The notes below the pieces were generated by a model. It had not been told where the DNA came from. It searched no databases and saw only the letters and a list, made by a program, of their open reading frames with translations. Made by a program: the position numbers and the translations under genes. Shown here piece after piece: positions 27,523-37,537 of a DNA stretch of 58,962 nt; position 1 is the first letter of the stretch, and the number at the start of each line of letters is the position of its first letter. This stretch comes from Chrysochromulina parva. Its lineage: Eukaryota > Haptophyta > Prymnesiales > Chrysochromulinaceae. The stretch is from positions 1 through 58,962 of the forward strand of contig PJAB01000029.1 of NCBI GenBank assembly GCA_002887195.1, in the 5' to 3' direction.

Positions 27523-28650
27523 TTACTCGAGCATCCACCACGACGCGCTCCCCTTGGTGAGCGTCTTGGTGTTGCCCTTGTGAGTGCGCGCGAAGCAGCG
27601 CTCCGTGGTCTCCTGTGCAGCCAACAGGGTTCCGAAGCAGAGGGCGCCCGCAAACCGCCAGCAAACCTTGCCTTTGGCCTTGCTCACCTGGCCCTTTGGT
27701 GGCTGCTGCCTCATCTCCTCGGTGGACGGCGCCGGCTTTGTCACATCCGCGGCGAGGGCGCGCGCCGTGTTGGGCGTGGGCTCGACTTCCAGCGCGTCGT
27801 CCTGAGCGTCGTCCGCGGAGGTGGCGCGTGCGGCGGCGGGCTCACCTGTGGTGAGTACCTGCGCGAGCACCTCGCGATCTTCCCCCTCGAGTTCCCCGAG
27901 CCCCACGATCCCGTCAAAGGCCGCCTGCCGACCGTTGGCATCCTCGCCGAGCGCGCTGAAGACAGGCCGTAAGAGCGACACTGCCGCAGAGAGCTTCACG
28001 TGGTTGGTGGTGATGTGGGCGCTTGCCGAGAGCCGCCGCTCGCCCGCGGCAAATGCCTGCTTCGTCTGCTTACACTTGCCGCGGCCGGTGGCCTCTGTCG
28101 TGATCTTGAGTGATGTCACGAAGCACTCGGGATGCTGCCACGTCATCACCTGCCGCCCGACCATCCAAGTCTCCATGCCGACGCGTGGGGCGCCGGCGGG
28201 GAACATCTCGAGGCATTTGCGGCACTTGCTCCGGCCCGTCTTGGCCGCCTCGACCACGATGCACGAGCCCTCCGGACCAGATGGCTCCACGTCCAGCTTC
28301 ACCGTGGCTGCGGCTGGCGAGGCACGCGTGGTGCCCTTTCTGGACGCCTTGACCGGCCGCGGAATATCTTCATACTCGTCGTCTTCGTCTTCGCCGTCGC
28401 CGTCGCCATCGTCGTCGTCGTCGTCGTCCGAGCCATTCGAGTCCTTTGCGGCTGTGCGATTAGACACCCGAGTGGTCCGCTTGGGCACAGCGTAGTCGGG
28501 GTCGTCGTCCCGGCGCCTTTTCTGAAGCAGCGCTTTCTTCGGCTGCTTGGAAGCGAGGATCGGCTTGTCCAGCCCCAGACTCTTGAGCACGGCGTTGTTC
28601 GCCGCGATCGTCTTCTCGCGCTCGAGCTCGTATGCCGAGAGGGCCGCCAT
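27523..28650 (-). CDS. PARP-type zinc-finger nuclear protein
   Basis: The 375-residue product has a PARP-like zinc finger at about 131-176: EAAKTGRSKCRKCLEMF followed by TWQHPECF gives the C-x2-C...H-x3-C ligand set and the AK(T/S)GR start of the finger family that recognises DNA ends. A second, decayed copy follows (TGRGKCKQTKQAF). The N-terminus has ELEREKTIAANNAVLKSLGL, an E-R..I..N...L.SLGL motif seen at the start of other nuclear proteins. An acidic run (DDDDDDD) and basic patches surround it. No ADP-ribosyltransferase domain is present, so it is not a PARP enzyme; a role in DNA-damage or chromatin binding is inferred. The ATG at 28650 is in good context. Confidence 0.82.
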   Translation of the reverse strand: MAALSAYELEREKTIAANNAVLKSLGLDKPILASKQPKKALLQKRRRDDDPDYAVPKRTTRVSNRTAAKDSNGSDDDDDDDGDGDGEDEDDEYEDIPRPVKASRKGTTRASPAAATVKLDVEPSGPEGSCIVVEAAKTGRSKCRKCLEMFPAGAPRVGMETWMVGRQVMTWQHPECFVTSLKITTEATGRGKCKQTKQAFAAGERRLSASAHITTNHVKLSAAVSLLRPVFSALGEDANGRQAAFDGIVGLGELEGEDREVLAQVLTTGEPAAARATSADDAQDDALEVEPTPNTARALAADVTKPAPSTEEMRQQPPKGQVSKAKGKVCWRFAGALCFGTLLAAQETTERCFARTHKGNTKTLTKGSASWWMLE

Positions 28651-28818
28651 GTTGCGGGAAAAAGCTCCAAGTGAAAAGTCAAGGAAAAATCGTAGCTGTT
28701 CAACACAGCGCGTCGTGGCAGACCCATGCCATCGGACCCGCCATCATTGACCCGCACCCCGCTGACCCCCACCTCAACACTCTTCATGGTTGTTGCATCC
28801 CGGTTTGTCACACACCTC

Positions 28819-30351
28819 TCACAGCACCCACACGAGCTTCGAGTCCGCTCCCGCGACGCCCGGCGCGTCGGAGATCTCACCATCCGAGACCTTGAAGGCC
28901 GATTTGGGCATGATGGGAAGCGTCATCTTGGGCACTCCGTGGAGGGAAGGCCCACGCAGCATGCTCGCCTTCATCGGCGCGGCGCGCGTCACGGCAAAGG
29001 CGCGCTCCCAAGGGGCGCCTGTGATCTCCATCTCGGGAAGCAGAGCACTGAGACTGTCGGTGTCGGTGGGCTGCAGCTTGCGCGGACCCGCAGGCTCGTC
29101 CAGGGTGGCGCCGCAGCGGGAGCACACCCCGGATCCCTTCTTGATCTCCGCCACTGACATGGCCCACGTCTTGCGGTCAAAGTACACGGCGTACTGGCGC
29201 AGGAAGGGCATCCCTAAAATTGACATCGGGCCCAGCATGGTCGTCTCGTCGATCGAGGAGAGCAGCGGCACGCATCGGATCCCTTGGGTGTACTCGGGCA
29301 AGTACACCTCGTATTCACCCACCTTGGCTTTCTTGGACGTCGGGATGTCGACGTTCATCTCGCCCATGTACACCGAGGGCGGGAGCACAAGATCCTGCCC
29401 GCCCACGCGCAGCTCGAGGTTCGGCATCGCCTCGAAGTGGGGTCCATCGCATGTCTCCTGGTCCTGAAGCGAGAGCAAGCAGTTCGTCTGCGTGCAGCCC
29501 GCCTCGATGGTGCGGTAGAGCGTGTCCACCACACTCTCCGGGAACGCGAGCAGCGTCGTGCCCGAGTCGATGATCGTCGCGCATGGCTCGTCGCCGGAGC
29601 ACGTCGACGAGCCGACCTGGCCGGCCACGCCCACATGGTCCAGCACGGCTCCCCACACGTGCTCGCCGATCGTCTCGACGGGCTTGTACGCGTTGCCCAC
29701 GTCGAGCTGGCTGTGCATGTCGAGCCGGCCGCCGACGCCATCGCCTGTTAGCTTCGGGTCGCCCATGCACAGCGTGAAGCCCTCGACCTTCATGTCCTCG
29801 AGGAAGGCCGTGTCCTTCAGCTCGGTCTTCTTGCGCTTGCCCAGGCCCATGATGCCGTCGTACGGCGCACTCGCAAAGCCTGACAAGGTCTCGTTCACTA
29901 TGAGCGCGACGTTCACGATCTCGCCCTCGTGAATGGGAACCGTCGACTTCTCGGTGCCGAAGAAGCTCACCTTTGTCTCCGTGTCTTTCACGGTGATGCC
30001 GCCCTGTCCGTATTGGAGCAGAAAGGTTTTGGGTGAGACCCCCAAAGGCTCGTCCGGCTCAAAGCGACGGTGCGCCTTGCAGGCATCGTCTGCGCAGTAC
30101 GTCGAGGCCGCCACGAGCACATACGAGCCAGTGTCCGGCACCACGGACATGTGCGTCGGGGGAGTGCCGACCCCAACGATGGTGGTGTACACGATGCCGT
30201 CATTGTTGGTCAGCGGTGCACAGAAGGCCGCCTTGCCCTGCGGCACGTTAAAGAGGCCTACTGGGTCGGTGTCGAGCGGCAGCGCTGCACTTGTAGACCC
30301 AACTACTTCTGATGATGGCAGGGTGAATGCCCCGAGGAAGAGTGCCAACAT
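28819..30351 (-). CDS. Pepsin-like aspartic protease (family A1), secreted
   Basis: The 510-residue protein has both catalytic motifs of bilobal aspartic proteases: DTGSYVLV with Asp73 and IIDSGTTLLAF with Asp262, plus flanking paired cysteines (CADDACKAH, CTQTNCLL). The substrate-binding region IVGVGTPPTHMSVVPDTGS is typical, although the usual DTGS-S/N-L-W is DTGS-Y here. The N-terminus (MLALFLGAFTLPSSEVVGS) is a plausible signal peptide, with the zymogen stretch short (about 45 residues). After the second lobe is a 90-residue tail with CSRCG and no transmembrane anchor. Secretory or vacuolar/lysosomal action is expected. The gene diverges from the Gemin6/LSM12-like gene across 259 bp. Confidence 0.92.
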   Translation of the reverse strand: MLALFLGAFTLPSSEVVGSTSAALPLDTDPVGLFNVPQGKAAFCAPLTNNDGIVYTTIVGVGTPPTHMSVVPDTGSYVLVAASTYCADDACKAHRRFEPDEPLGVSPKTFLLQYGQGGITVKDTETKVSFFGTEKSTVPIHEGEIVNVALIVNETLSGFASAPYDGIMGLGKRKKTELKDTAFLEDMKVEGFTLCMGDPKLTGDGVGGRLDMHSQLDVGNAYKPVETIGEHVWGAVLDHVGVAGQVGSSTCSGDEPCATIIDSGTTLLAFPESVVDTLYRTIEAGCTQTNCLLSLQDQETCDGPHFEAMPNLELRVGGQDLVLPPSVYMGEMNVDIPTSKKAKVGEYEVYLPEYTQGIRCVPLLSSIDETTMLGPMSILGMPFLRQYAVYFDRKTWAMSVAEIKKGSGVCSRCGATLDEPAGPRKLQPTDTDSLSALLPEMEITGAPWERAFAVTRAAPMKASMLRGPSLHGVPKMTLPIMPKSAFKVSDGEISDAPGVAGADSKLVWVL

Positions 30352-30610
30352 GCTAGTCTACCGCACGTCTTTCGAGCCGAGCACGATCTCTTGCTGCGCA
30401 ATGTGAGACAGTCGAGAGCGCAGCGGACGACCTGGACGCTGATGCGAGAGGAGGCCTAAAATAGGAACTTGAAATTTGCGTTGCATGTGGAATGATGTTT
30501 GTGAAACATTCAATCCCTGAGGGCTTCTGGTAGGAAAGGAGCCTGTTGCGAGAATTCACACACGTAGCCCGGTGTCGCATCTGTCGTGTTAACGTTCACA
30601 CGGTCCGCTG
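30352..30610. promoter_or_regulatory. Putative bidirectional promoter region
   Basis: It separates the divergent ATGs of the aspartic protease (-) and the Gemin6/LSM12-like gene (+). No TATA box or named motif was identified; the role is inferred from gene orientation. Confidence 0.35.
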
Positions 30611-31162
30611 ATGGCGCAATCGACCCCGAACGTGCGCTGCGCCTCGTGTCGTCGTGGCGCATGGGCCGTGGTGAAATTGATTGACGGCAGCCGGCATGCC
30701 GGTGTGCTGTACGCAGTCGATCCAGAGAGCGGCCACGTGGTGCTGCTGAGGCCCGCTAAGGCCGAGGCTGATGATCAGGCAGCTGGGTCTCGAGTTGCGC
30801 CGCTTGTGCTCTTTGGCCCATCAATCGTCTCGATAGCGCAATCACCTGACGCGACCGGCGCCGCCAGCGAGGCGCACCTGGATCGCATCGCTCCCGCCGA
30901 CGCATCGCTCCCGTCGACGCAAAGGACCACGGACTCGGAGCAGCGCCGTGCCGCCGTGCGAGCGGCGTTGCGTGCAGAGCGAGCACCCTTTGAGGAGCAT
31001 TTGGACGGCACGTTTGTGGTTCTCGACTGCTTGCAGATTGGACCGCCGTACGCGCGCCACTCGTGCCGCTGCGAGAACGAGATTGTGCTCGATCGCATCC
31101 TCGAGCTGCTGGATGGCGTCTTGTTGGACGGGAATGGAAGCGCAGCAACCGAACGACATTAA
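30611..31162 (+). CDS. Gemin6/LSM12-like protein (Sm-like fold plus AD domain)
   Basis: The 183-residue protein has an N-terminal Sm-like stretch (VKLIDGSRHAGVLYAVDP...HVVLL, about 20-50) and a C-terminal segment (about 125-172: PFEEHLDG, IGPPYARHSCRCENEIVLDR, ILELLDG). The latter resembles the anticodon-binding-like AD domain of Gemin6 and LSM12, which has a conserved PPY....C...NEI pattern. Gemin6 is part of the SMN complex that assembles snRNPs; LSM12 acts in RNA/translation control. Its short length fits Gemin6 (about 170 residues) better than the longer LSM12. A CASC pair near the N-terminus is not typical. Subfamily assignment is tentative. Confidence 0.68.
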   Translation: MAQSTPNVRCASCRRGAWAVVKLIDGSRHAGVLYAVDPESGHVVLLRPAKAEADDQAAGSRVAPLVLFGPSIVSIAQSPDATGAASEAHLDRIAPADASLPSTQRTTDSEQRRAAVRAALRAERAPFEEHLDGTFVVLDCLQIGPPYARHSCRCENEIVLDRILELLDGVLLDGNGSAATERH

Positions 31163-31541
31163 CCCCCGCGGTCCAAGAGACGGATAAGTGTGCACGTCGT
31201 ACGGTCGCCCATTTGTATGACGCCATGCGCTTCAAAGGAGCTGTTGCACCTGCACACCAAATGAGAGAAACATTTCCCCACGCACTTTTACGTATACACA
31301 CGTGACTGCATCACATAACGCACGACTAATCGTGTGTGGCCCCTCCCGCCCAAACGCGCCCCGCTCCAGGCGCGCGGTCGCCCGCGCCATCGAGCCGCAG
31401 CGCACCATGAGAGGGCAGTCGGTGTCTGAAGTCTCTCCCCCACCACCCCCGCCATGCTGCCGTGTGCACACACGCTCCGTCTCTCCTTACATGAAGGCTG
31501 TGAGAGCCGCTCCCTTTCTCTGCCACGCCTGCATGCATCCC
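31163..31541. other. Intergenic, between convergent genes
   Basis: It contains the 3' flanks of the Gemin6/LSM12-like gene and the CHAT-GBP gene. No gene or repeat of note was seen. Confidence 0.5.
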
Positions 31542-34500
31542 TTATACCCCTTGCAGCTTGGTGCCCGCCTCGAGCGCATTGAGACGCGAGGCCACGTGTT
31601 CCATCCAAGCGGCCAGAGCCGCGCCGTCCAGCTCGCGTAACGGTCGCAGCTCGGAGGTGAGGTCGAGATCGCGTAACGGTCGCAGCTCGGAGGTGAGGTC
31701 GAGTGCGCTGCGAGCGAGCGCGCCGGTGAACGAGCTGGCCGGCTGCTGCTGCAGTGGCGGCGGCGACGGCGCCGGGCTAGGGGCTGTGCTGGGGGCTGTC
31801 TCGATGGCAACCTCTGCCAGCCACGCCCTCTCCTCCGCCGCCTCCGCTGTATCTAACGCAGGCGGGGCGCCGTGTTGGGCCGGCGCGGCGGGCGGCGGCG
31901 AGGGGGACGGCACGCGCTGACGTGGCATGCCATTCACTTCGAGCTGCCGAAGGTCCGCCTCTGTAGGCGGCCGAATGCTGAGCAAGTCTGTGGAGCGGAC
32001 CGCCGCCCGAAGCGCGCGCCCCGCACTCCCAGGGAGCCATCGTGACCAGACCGCTGCCGACCTCGCCGCCCTCGCCGCCTCCGCCGCGTACGCCGCCGCA
32101 TGCGCCGCCGCCGCCGTCGCACTCTCGGCCGCTCCCGCCGCGGCTGCCGCCGCGGTGGCAGCGGCCTCGGCCGCGGCCGTTGGCGAGCCAACTCTCTCGA
32201 GAGAGTCGCGTAGCACCATCACCAGGGCTGCGCGGCGATCATACGCGTCCGGCGGCGCCGGGGGGTCCGGCGCGGCGCCGCCGGTGCCGTACGCGGTGCC
32301 CGCCGCCACGTGCACCGCCTCGCCCTCATCGCAGTCGCGGGCCATCGGGGGGGGCGGGAGAGCTGGGAGCGTTCGCCCGCCGTCGCCCGCGCACGAAGGT
32401 CCGCCTCCCGCCGCCGCGGCCGCGGCCGCCTCGGCCTCATCGGCCGCGTCCTCCATCGGACGCACCGCGTTGGCCGCCAGCGCAGCCCCGACCAACCTCT
32501 CGAGCAGCTCGAGGGGGGGCTGGCGGCGCACGTTGATGGCGACCTTGGAGGCCGCGAGCAGGAGGAAGCTGAGCATGCGCTGGCGGGCGCCGTCCGAGGC
32601 GGCGGCGCCGTACCGGGCGTTGGCGGGGAGCAGCGAGGTACCGCTGATCGGCGCCGTGTCGAGCACGAGTACGCTTCCACAGCTGCGGTTCAGATGGGCG
32701 GGGGGGGCATCCGAGAGCCACATCCAGATGCCCTCACCGCCGACGCCCTCTCCGGCAGACCGTATGGCGAAGCCAACGGCGTGGGCACTGCTGGCAACGG
32801 CGTGGGCACTGCCGGCAACGGCGTGGGCACTGCGGCCACCGGCCGTGCCGCTCACAACTGCCGATGGTGCGGGTGCAGGTGCCTCGGGTGAGGCGAGGGG
32901 TCGAAGGACAGACACGAGCGCATTGGCGAGGGTGGACGTTCCCTCACCCGCCGGCCCAGCCACACCGACGACGCACATGCTGCCGGGCGCGCCGCGGATC
33001 GCCGCGAGCGCGCCAGGGTGAAGGCTGAGCCGGCCTTGGCTATCAACGGTCACAAGGGGGAGGGGGGGGCGGTCCGCGAGAGGCACTGGCTGGCTGAGGG
33101 CGGTGGCGGCGCCGGAGCGGGCGCCAAAGGGGGCGAGCGGGCCGCCGCCGCCGCCGAGGGCGGCGAGCAACGCGAGGCCGCCGAGGGCAATCCCAATGAA
33201 GGCGACTCCCCACAGCAGCCTCGGCGCCGTACCGGGCGTCCCCTCGGCTGCTGTGGGGACTCGGCGTCGTATTGGGCGCGCGCCGGCATCGGTGAGGGAG
33301 GCGTTCTCGAGTAGGATGGGCATGCCGGCCGCCACACGCCCCGCGCCCACGCCGCTACGCACGCGGTAGAGGGCTCGTGGCTCCGCATGACCGGCAGCCA
33401 CATCTGCCGGTTGAATGACCCTCGTCGGGTCGGTCGGGTCCACGAACATGAAGCGCTGCGTGCGCGCGCCCGGCACGGCGCTGGACATGGGGACGGCGCA
33501 TACGTTGCGCTTGCCGCGCTCAAAGGCGGACGCATAGATCGAGCGCGGCGCATCGTCGGCGGAGGCGTAGGACGCGGCGTCGTCGTCGTTCGCGCCCTTG
33601 GCGCTCGCGTGCCCGGCGCCGTCGTGGGCGGCCGGAGGGCGTGTGGGCCGTTGCATGAGAGCCGCGCCCATCCCGGCCGCAAAGTACGCACACGCCACAT
33701 TATCCGCCGGAGAGCCCCAGCAGACGACCGAGGGGGCTCCCATCTGATGCAGGAGGTCGCCCAGCCGCCCCTCGGACGCGTCCTTGCCGCCGGTGCAGCA
33801 TGCATTAAGCACGATGCACTCGAGGCATCCCCCAAATAAGGGAAGGTGCGGCTGCACCTCGAGAGCGATCGCCACCTGATGAGGGATGCAATCATCCACA
33901 ATCAGACGCAATCAGACGCAATCAGACGCAATCAGACGGTCAATCGTAGAGCTCGAGAGCGATCGCCACCGGATCAAACGTCTCAAGCACGCCATCAGAG
34001 GCGCTGAAGCCGAGGGTACGGCGCCCATCGCCCTCGCCCAGTCGAGCGTCGCCGTGGCCCGCGAACCAAAGCAGGTGCGGCTGCACGGCGTACAGGGCGT
34101 GCCTCAAGTCCTCAAACGAGCCGCCCCGCATGGGCGGTGGCGAGGTGCGCAGCAGGCCGGCCGTTTGCAGCCCTCGCACCTCGAGCGTGCAGTCGAGTGG
34201 CGCACACACGGGGCTGCAGAACATGAGGAGCGCCCGCTTCCCATTCGGGAGCACGCACACATTCAGAGGGCCATGGCCCATCGGCCCAACGGCCACGTTC
34301 ACAGTGTGCCCCACGTTCACAGTGTGCCCCACGTTCACAGGCCCGTTCAGAGGGCCATGGCCCATCGGCCCAACGGCCGGCAGCGTGGGCGTCGGCATGC
34401 CGGGCGCCGTGCCGGGCGCGCAGAGCATCGGACGCTCGCGATGGCGCTCATCACTCTGGGCGGGCGCGTTCCACAGCCCAAAGGCCCACGCGCACACGCG

Positions 34501-35424
34501 ACCTGCGGCCTCAGCGAGGGCAGACGAGGAGGTGGTGGAGGTGGTGGTGGTGGTGGTGGTGGCGAGGGTGCCTGCGGGCGCTTCCTCGGCGGCGGTGGCA
34601 GGGAGCGGTGCTGAAGCCGCGACGATCTCGGCGATCTCGGCGGGGTCGCGTGCGGTGGCGCCGCACGTCTGCTGCAAATGTGCGAGCACGCGCTCGCACC
34701 GCTTCGCGACGATCCGCAAGCAGCGCCGGCGCTCGTCGTACTTTCGGCGCTCGGCCTCCGCCCGCGCCGCATCGGGCGCCGAGCGATGGACTCGCTGCAG
34801 CTGGGCGGGCGGCTCGGCTGTCGCAGCGACGAGGGCCTGGACGCGTTCGAGCATCCGGTCGACTGTTGCGAGCTCGGCGAGCATGCGTTCGTGCCTTGCG
34901 CGCTTGCGTGAGCGAGGGACGGAGCCGCCGCTAGGCAACGGTCCGATGACATCGCCTGCCTCCGCCGAGGACGTCGAGGATGCCGACGAGGAGCGGCCGA
35001 GGACCCCAGGCGGACCCTCGATGCTCTCGAGGATGCCACTCAGATCGTCCTCGTCCTCGTCGCCGCCGCTGAGCTGGTCGCTCAGCTGTCGCACGAGCGT
35101 GCGCACCTGCCCGAGCATCTCGGGAGCTGCCATCGCCTCGACATCCACGACATCGGCGGCTGCCTCCTCGAGCTCCGCGATCGTCCAGTCCGCCATCGGG
35201 TCGCCTTCGCCCGTCGTGGAATGTGGAAGATCGCCATCCCGCCGCCCCGGCTCAGCCGCTCCCGCCTCCTCGGTCTTCCACATACGAGCGGTGCCCGGGA
35301 CGGCGCGCCCAGCCGCTCCCGCCCCCTCGGTCTTGGATGATTGCGACGCCCAGTCCGCCCGGGACGACGCCCAGTTCGCTCCATCGCCCGGTCCGCAGTG
35401 CCCGAGGTCCTCGCCACTGCCCCT

Positions 35425-35479
<55 letters not shown>

Positions 35480-36869
35480 ACGACGACGACGCCGACGCCG
35501 CCATCGCCCCCCCCGAGGCCCAGCTCATCGTACGCGAGCAGCTCGTGCAGCCGTCGCAGGTCCACCTCGCGCGTCGCCGATGCCGCTCTCATGCGCTCAT
35601 TGGGGCGATCGGCGCCATGGATGCCGTGGGGGGTGGCGCGTAGGGGGGTGAGTGGATATCCCAGGAGGCCCTGTGGGGTAAGGAGCCCCTGTGGGGAAAG
35701 GAGCCCCTGTGGGGAAAGGAGCCCCTCAGCCGAGAGGACGCGATGCACGAGGCGAGTGCTCTCAAGCAGAAGCACCTCCGCCGCATCGGCCCCATCGGAG
35801 CCACGCGACGCCTCAGTCGCGTCCCCAGTGCCCTCATCGGCGACACTCTCCGCTTCCGATGACCACCAGCCACCGCACATGCCCGCATACGAGCCGCCGC
35901 CGCCGCCGCCGCTCCAGCCGCCGCCGAAGGGAGTCAGCACGCAATCCGTGGCGGGTACGGCGGGTATGCTCCCGCCGCCGTACCCGCCGCTCCCGCCGCC
36001 GTACCCGCCGCTTGAGCTGAGGCTGCCGTCGCTTGACGACGCGCTTGAGGGCTGGCGCGACGCGTGGCGCTCGGGATGCACCTGTGGCGGCAGCAGCCAG
36101 CCGCCGCCGCCGCCGCCACCGCCGCCACCGCCGCCGCCGGTAACCAGGCCGCCGAAGCCATCGAAGCCACCAAAGCTATGGAAGGCGCCGGTGCGATCGT
36201 CGTCGAGCGGCGCAGGGCAGCGCTCAGGGCAGCGCTCGTCCATCGAGGCCGCCGAGCTCGAGTGCGCGGGTGAGTCGGTGAGTGAGCCCGTCGTCGCGTC
36301 GTCGATCGCGTCAGCGGACCCGTACGAGTCGGCACGGCCGCAACGGCCGACGGCACCGCGGGTCGAGAGAGCGCGCGCAGCGGCCGGCGGCTGGAGAAGA
36401 GACGCACGCTTCTCGTCGAAGAGACGCAGGCATGTTTCGCATCGGTTGCCAAAGCAGAAGCCCTCCTCCGCCACCTTCTTGGCAAAGCGCTTGCAGTCGG
36501 TCGGCACCTCCCACGCGGCAGTGTCCACCTTGGTCTCGCTGAAGCCGACGCGGCTGAGCAGCTCGTACGGCGGCAGGGCGACGCCGTGCAGGATGGCGAG
36601 GTGGCGGCACCGGCCGACGGAAATATGCTGCGAAACGTGGCAGGGGCACACGAAACGGTGTGAGCCGCGCGCGAGAGCTGCACCTGGTGCTTGCTTGCCA
36701 TGCTGCGCGGCCTGAGAGCTTTTCTGTCGACTGCCGCGGCGCACACCTTGTTCTTCTTATGCGGATTAAGGATGTTGCTGCCAAGCTTGGCATGGAGGAT
36801 GCGCTCGTAGGCGTTGCGGCACCGATTCGAATCGCCTTTCTCGAAGGAGTGCGCCTCCAAATCCTCCAT
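31542..36869 (-). CDS. CHAT-protease / transmembrane / GBP-like GTPase fusion
   Basis: Three exons (36869-36747, 36627-33970, 33875-31542) give 1,704 residues. Residues 1-120 include several Cys/His (RCRNAYERIL, SVGRCRHLAI, FCFGNRCETC), possibly zinc-binding but unrecognised. A long low-complexity region includes LLSPQG repeats and a poly-Gly run. A caspase-like CHAT domain spans about 820-1000: LLWFAGHGDA with His899 and CIVLNACCTGG with Cys953, followed by LLHQMGAPSVVCW. A hydrophobic segment (LLWGVAFIGIALGGLALLAAL, about 1140-1163) is probably membrane-spanning. Then follows a guanylate-binding-protein-like G domain: VVGVAGPAGEGTSTLANAL near 1230, GIWMWLSDAP and VLVLDTAPISG. Walker-A Lys is Thr and DxxG is DTAP, so GTP binding may be lost. 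Exon 2 ends ETFDP and exon 3 begins VAIALEVQP; splicing joins the two CHAT halves. A protease in an immunity or cell-death-like pathway is inferred. Confidence 0.8.
33876..33969 (-). other. GT-AG intron, 94 nt, bounded by a 19-nt direct repeat (CHAT gene intron 2)
   Basis: Phase 0, between the CHAT His and Cys halves. GGTGGCGATCGCTCTCGAG occurs at the donor (33970-33952) and again at the acceptor (33876-33858). The body has four GTCTGATTGC 10-nt units. Without splicing the frame stops a few codons into the intron. Confidence 0.92.
35670..35727 (-). repeat. 18-nt coding repeat (LLSPQG)
   Basis: Three to four near-perfect 18-nt units encode LLSPQG/LLTPQG in the CHAT-GBP protein. Confidence 0.85.
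36628..36746 (-). other. GT-AG intron, 119 nt (CHAT gene intron 1)
   Basis: Donor AACAAG|GTGTGC, acceptor TTTCGCAG|CATATT. The 119-nt length shifts the frame from the only upstream ATG (36869) into the long frame of exon 2. It has no internal repeat and no direct repeat at its ends. Confidence 0.72.
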
Positions 36870-37537
36870 TCGTGGTCCTCCGAAGACGCCACCAACGCGA
36901 TAGGCAGAGTGCTCGCGTTTTCTTTAGTCGCCCCGTCGTCTCGAGCACTTACTTCGATTTTGAAACTCGCTCACCCAGGATCCCTCTTTTTCCGATCGAA
37001 TGGGCGGTCACAACTCGGTGGAACGTGGCTCAACATCGGTTCTGATCTTCTGAAGGACACCCCCACCACAACGTGCTCTGGAAACCGCAAACACAAACGT
37101 TGCACCGGTAGACCGGTTTCGCCTCCAGCTTCCTGAAAAACCGCGTTCCGACCGTGACGATCACGTTCACAGGGTCTGACACAGTAGACGTCGGCACACG
37201 CAACACGCGCCGTGCCGACGCCCCTGCCCTCGTAGGTCGCCACGCCGCTCACGGCTGCAGCCAATAGCCAATAGCCAATAGCCATTAGCCATTAGCCAGT
37301 AGCCAGTAGCCAATAGCCAATAGCCAATAGCCAATAGCCAATAGCCATTAGCCAGTAGCCAGTAGCCAATAGCCATTAGCCATTAGCCATTAGCCAATAG
37401 CCAATAGCCAATAGCCAATAGCCAATAGCCATTAGCCATTAGCCAGTAGCCAGTAGCCAATAGCCAATAGCCAATAGCCAATAGCCATTAGCCATTAGCC
37501 AGTAGCCAGTAGCCATGAGCCAATAGCCATTAGCCCA
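36870..37537. other. Intergenic, mostly minisatellite on its right side
   Basis: The left part (36870-37248) is the upstream region of the CHAT-GBP gene; I see no gene in it. The right part is the 7-nt tandem array annotated separately. Confidence 0.5.

Noticed and set aside
35934..36746. Continuation of the first CHAT-gene exon frame beyond 36747
   Set aside because: The composition becomes Arg/Ser/Ala-rich shadow sequence; splicing at 36746-36628 enters a much longer frame with ordered domains.
37167..37376. A minus-strand peptide of repeated GYWLLA
   Set aside because: It is only a translation of the heptamer array; no homology or start context supports it.
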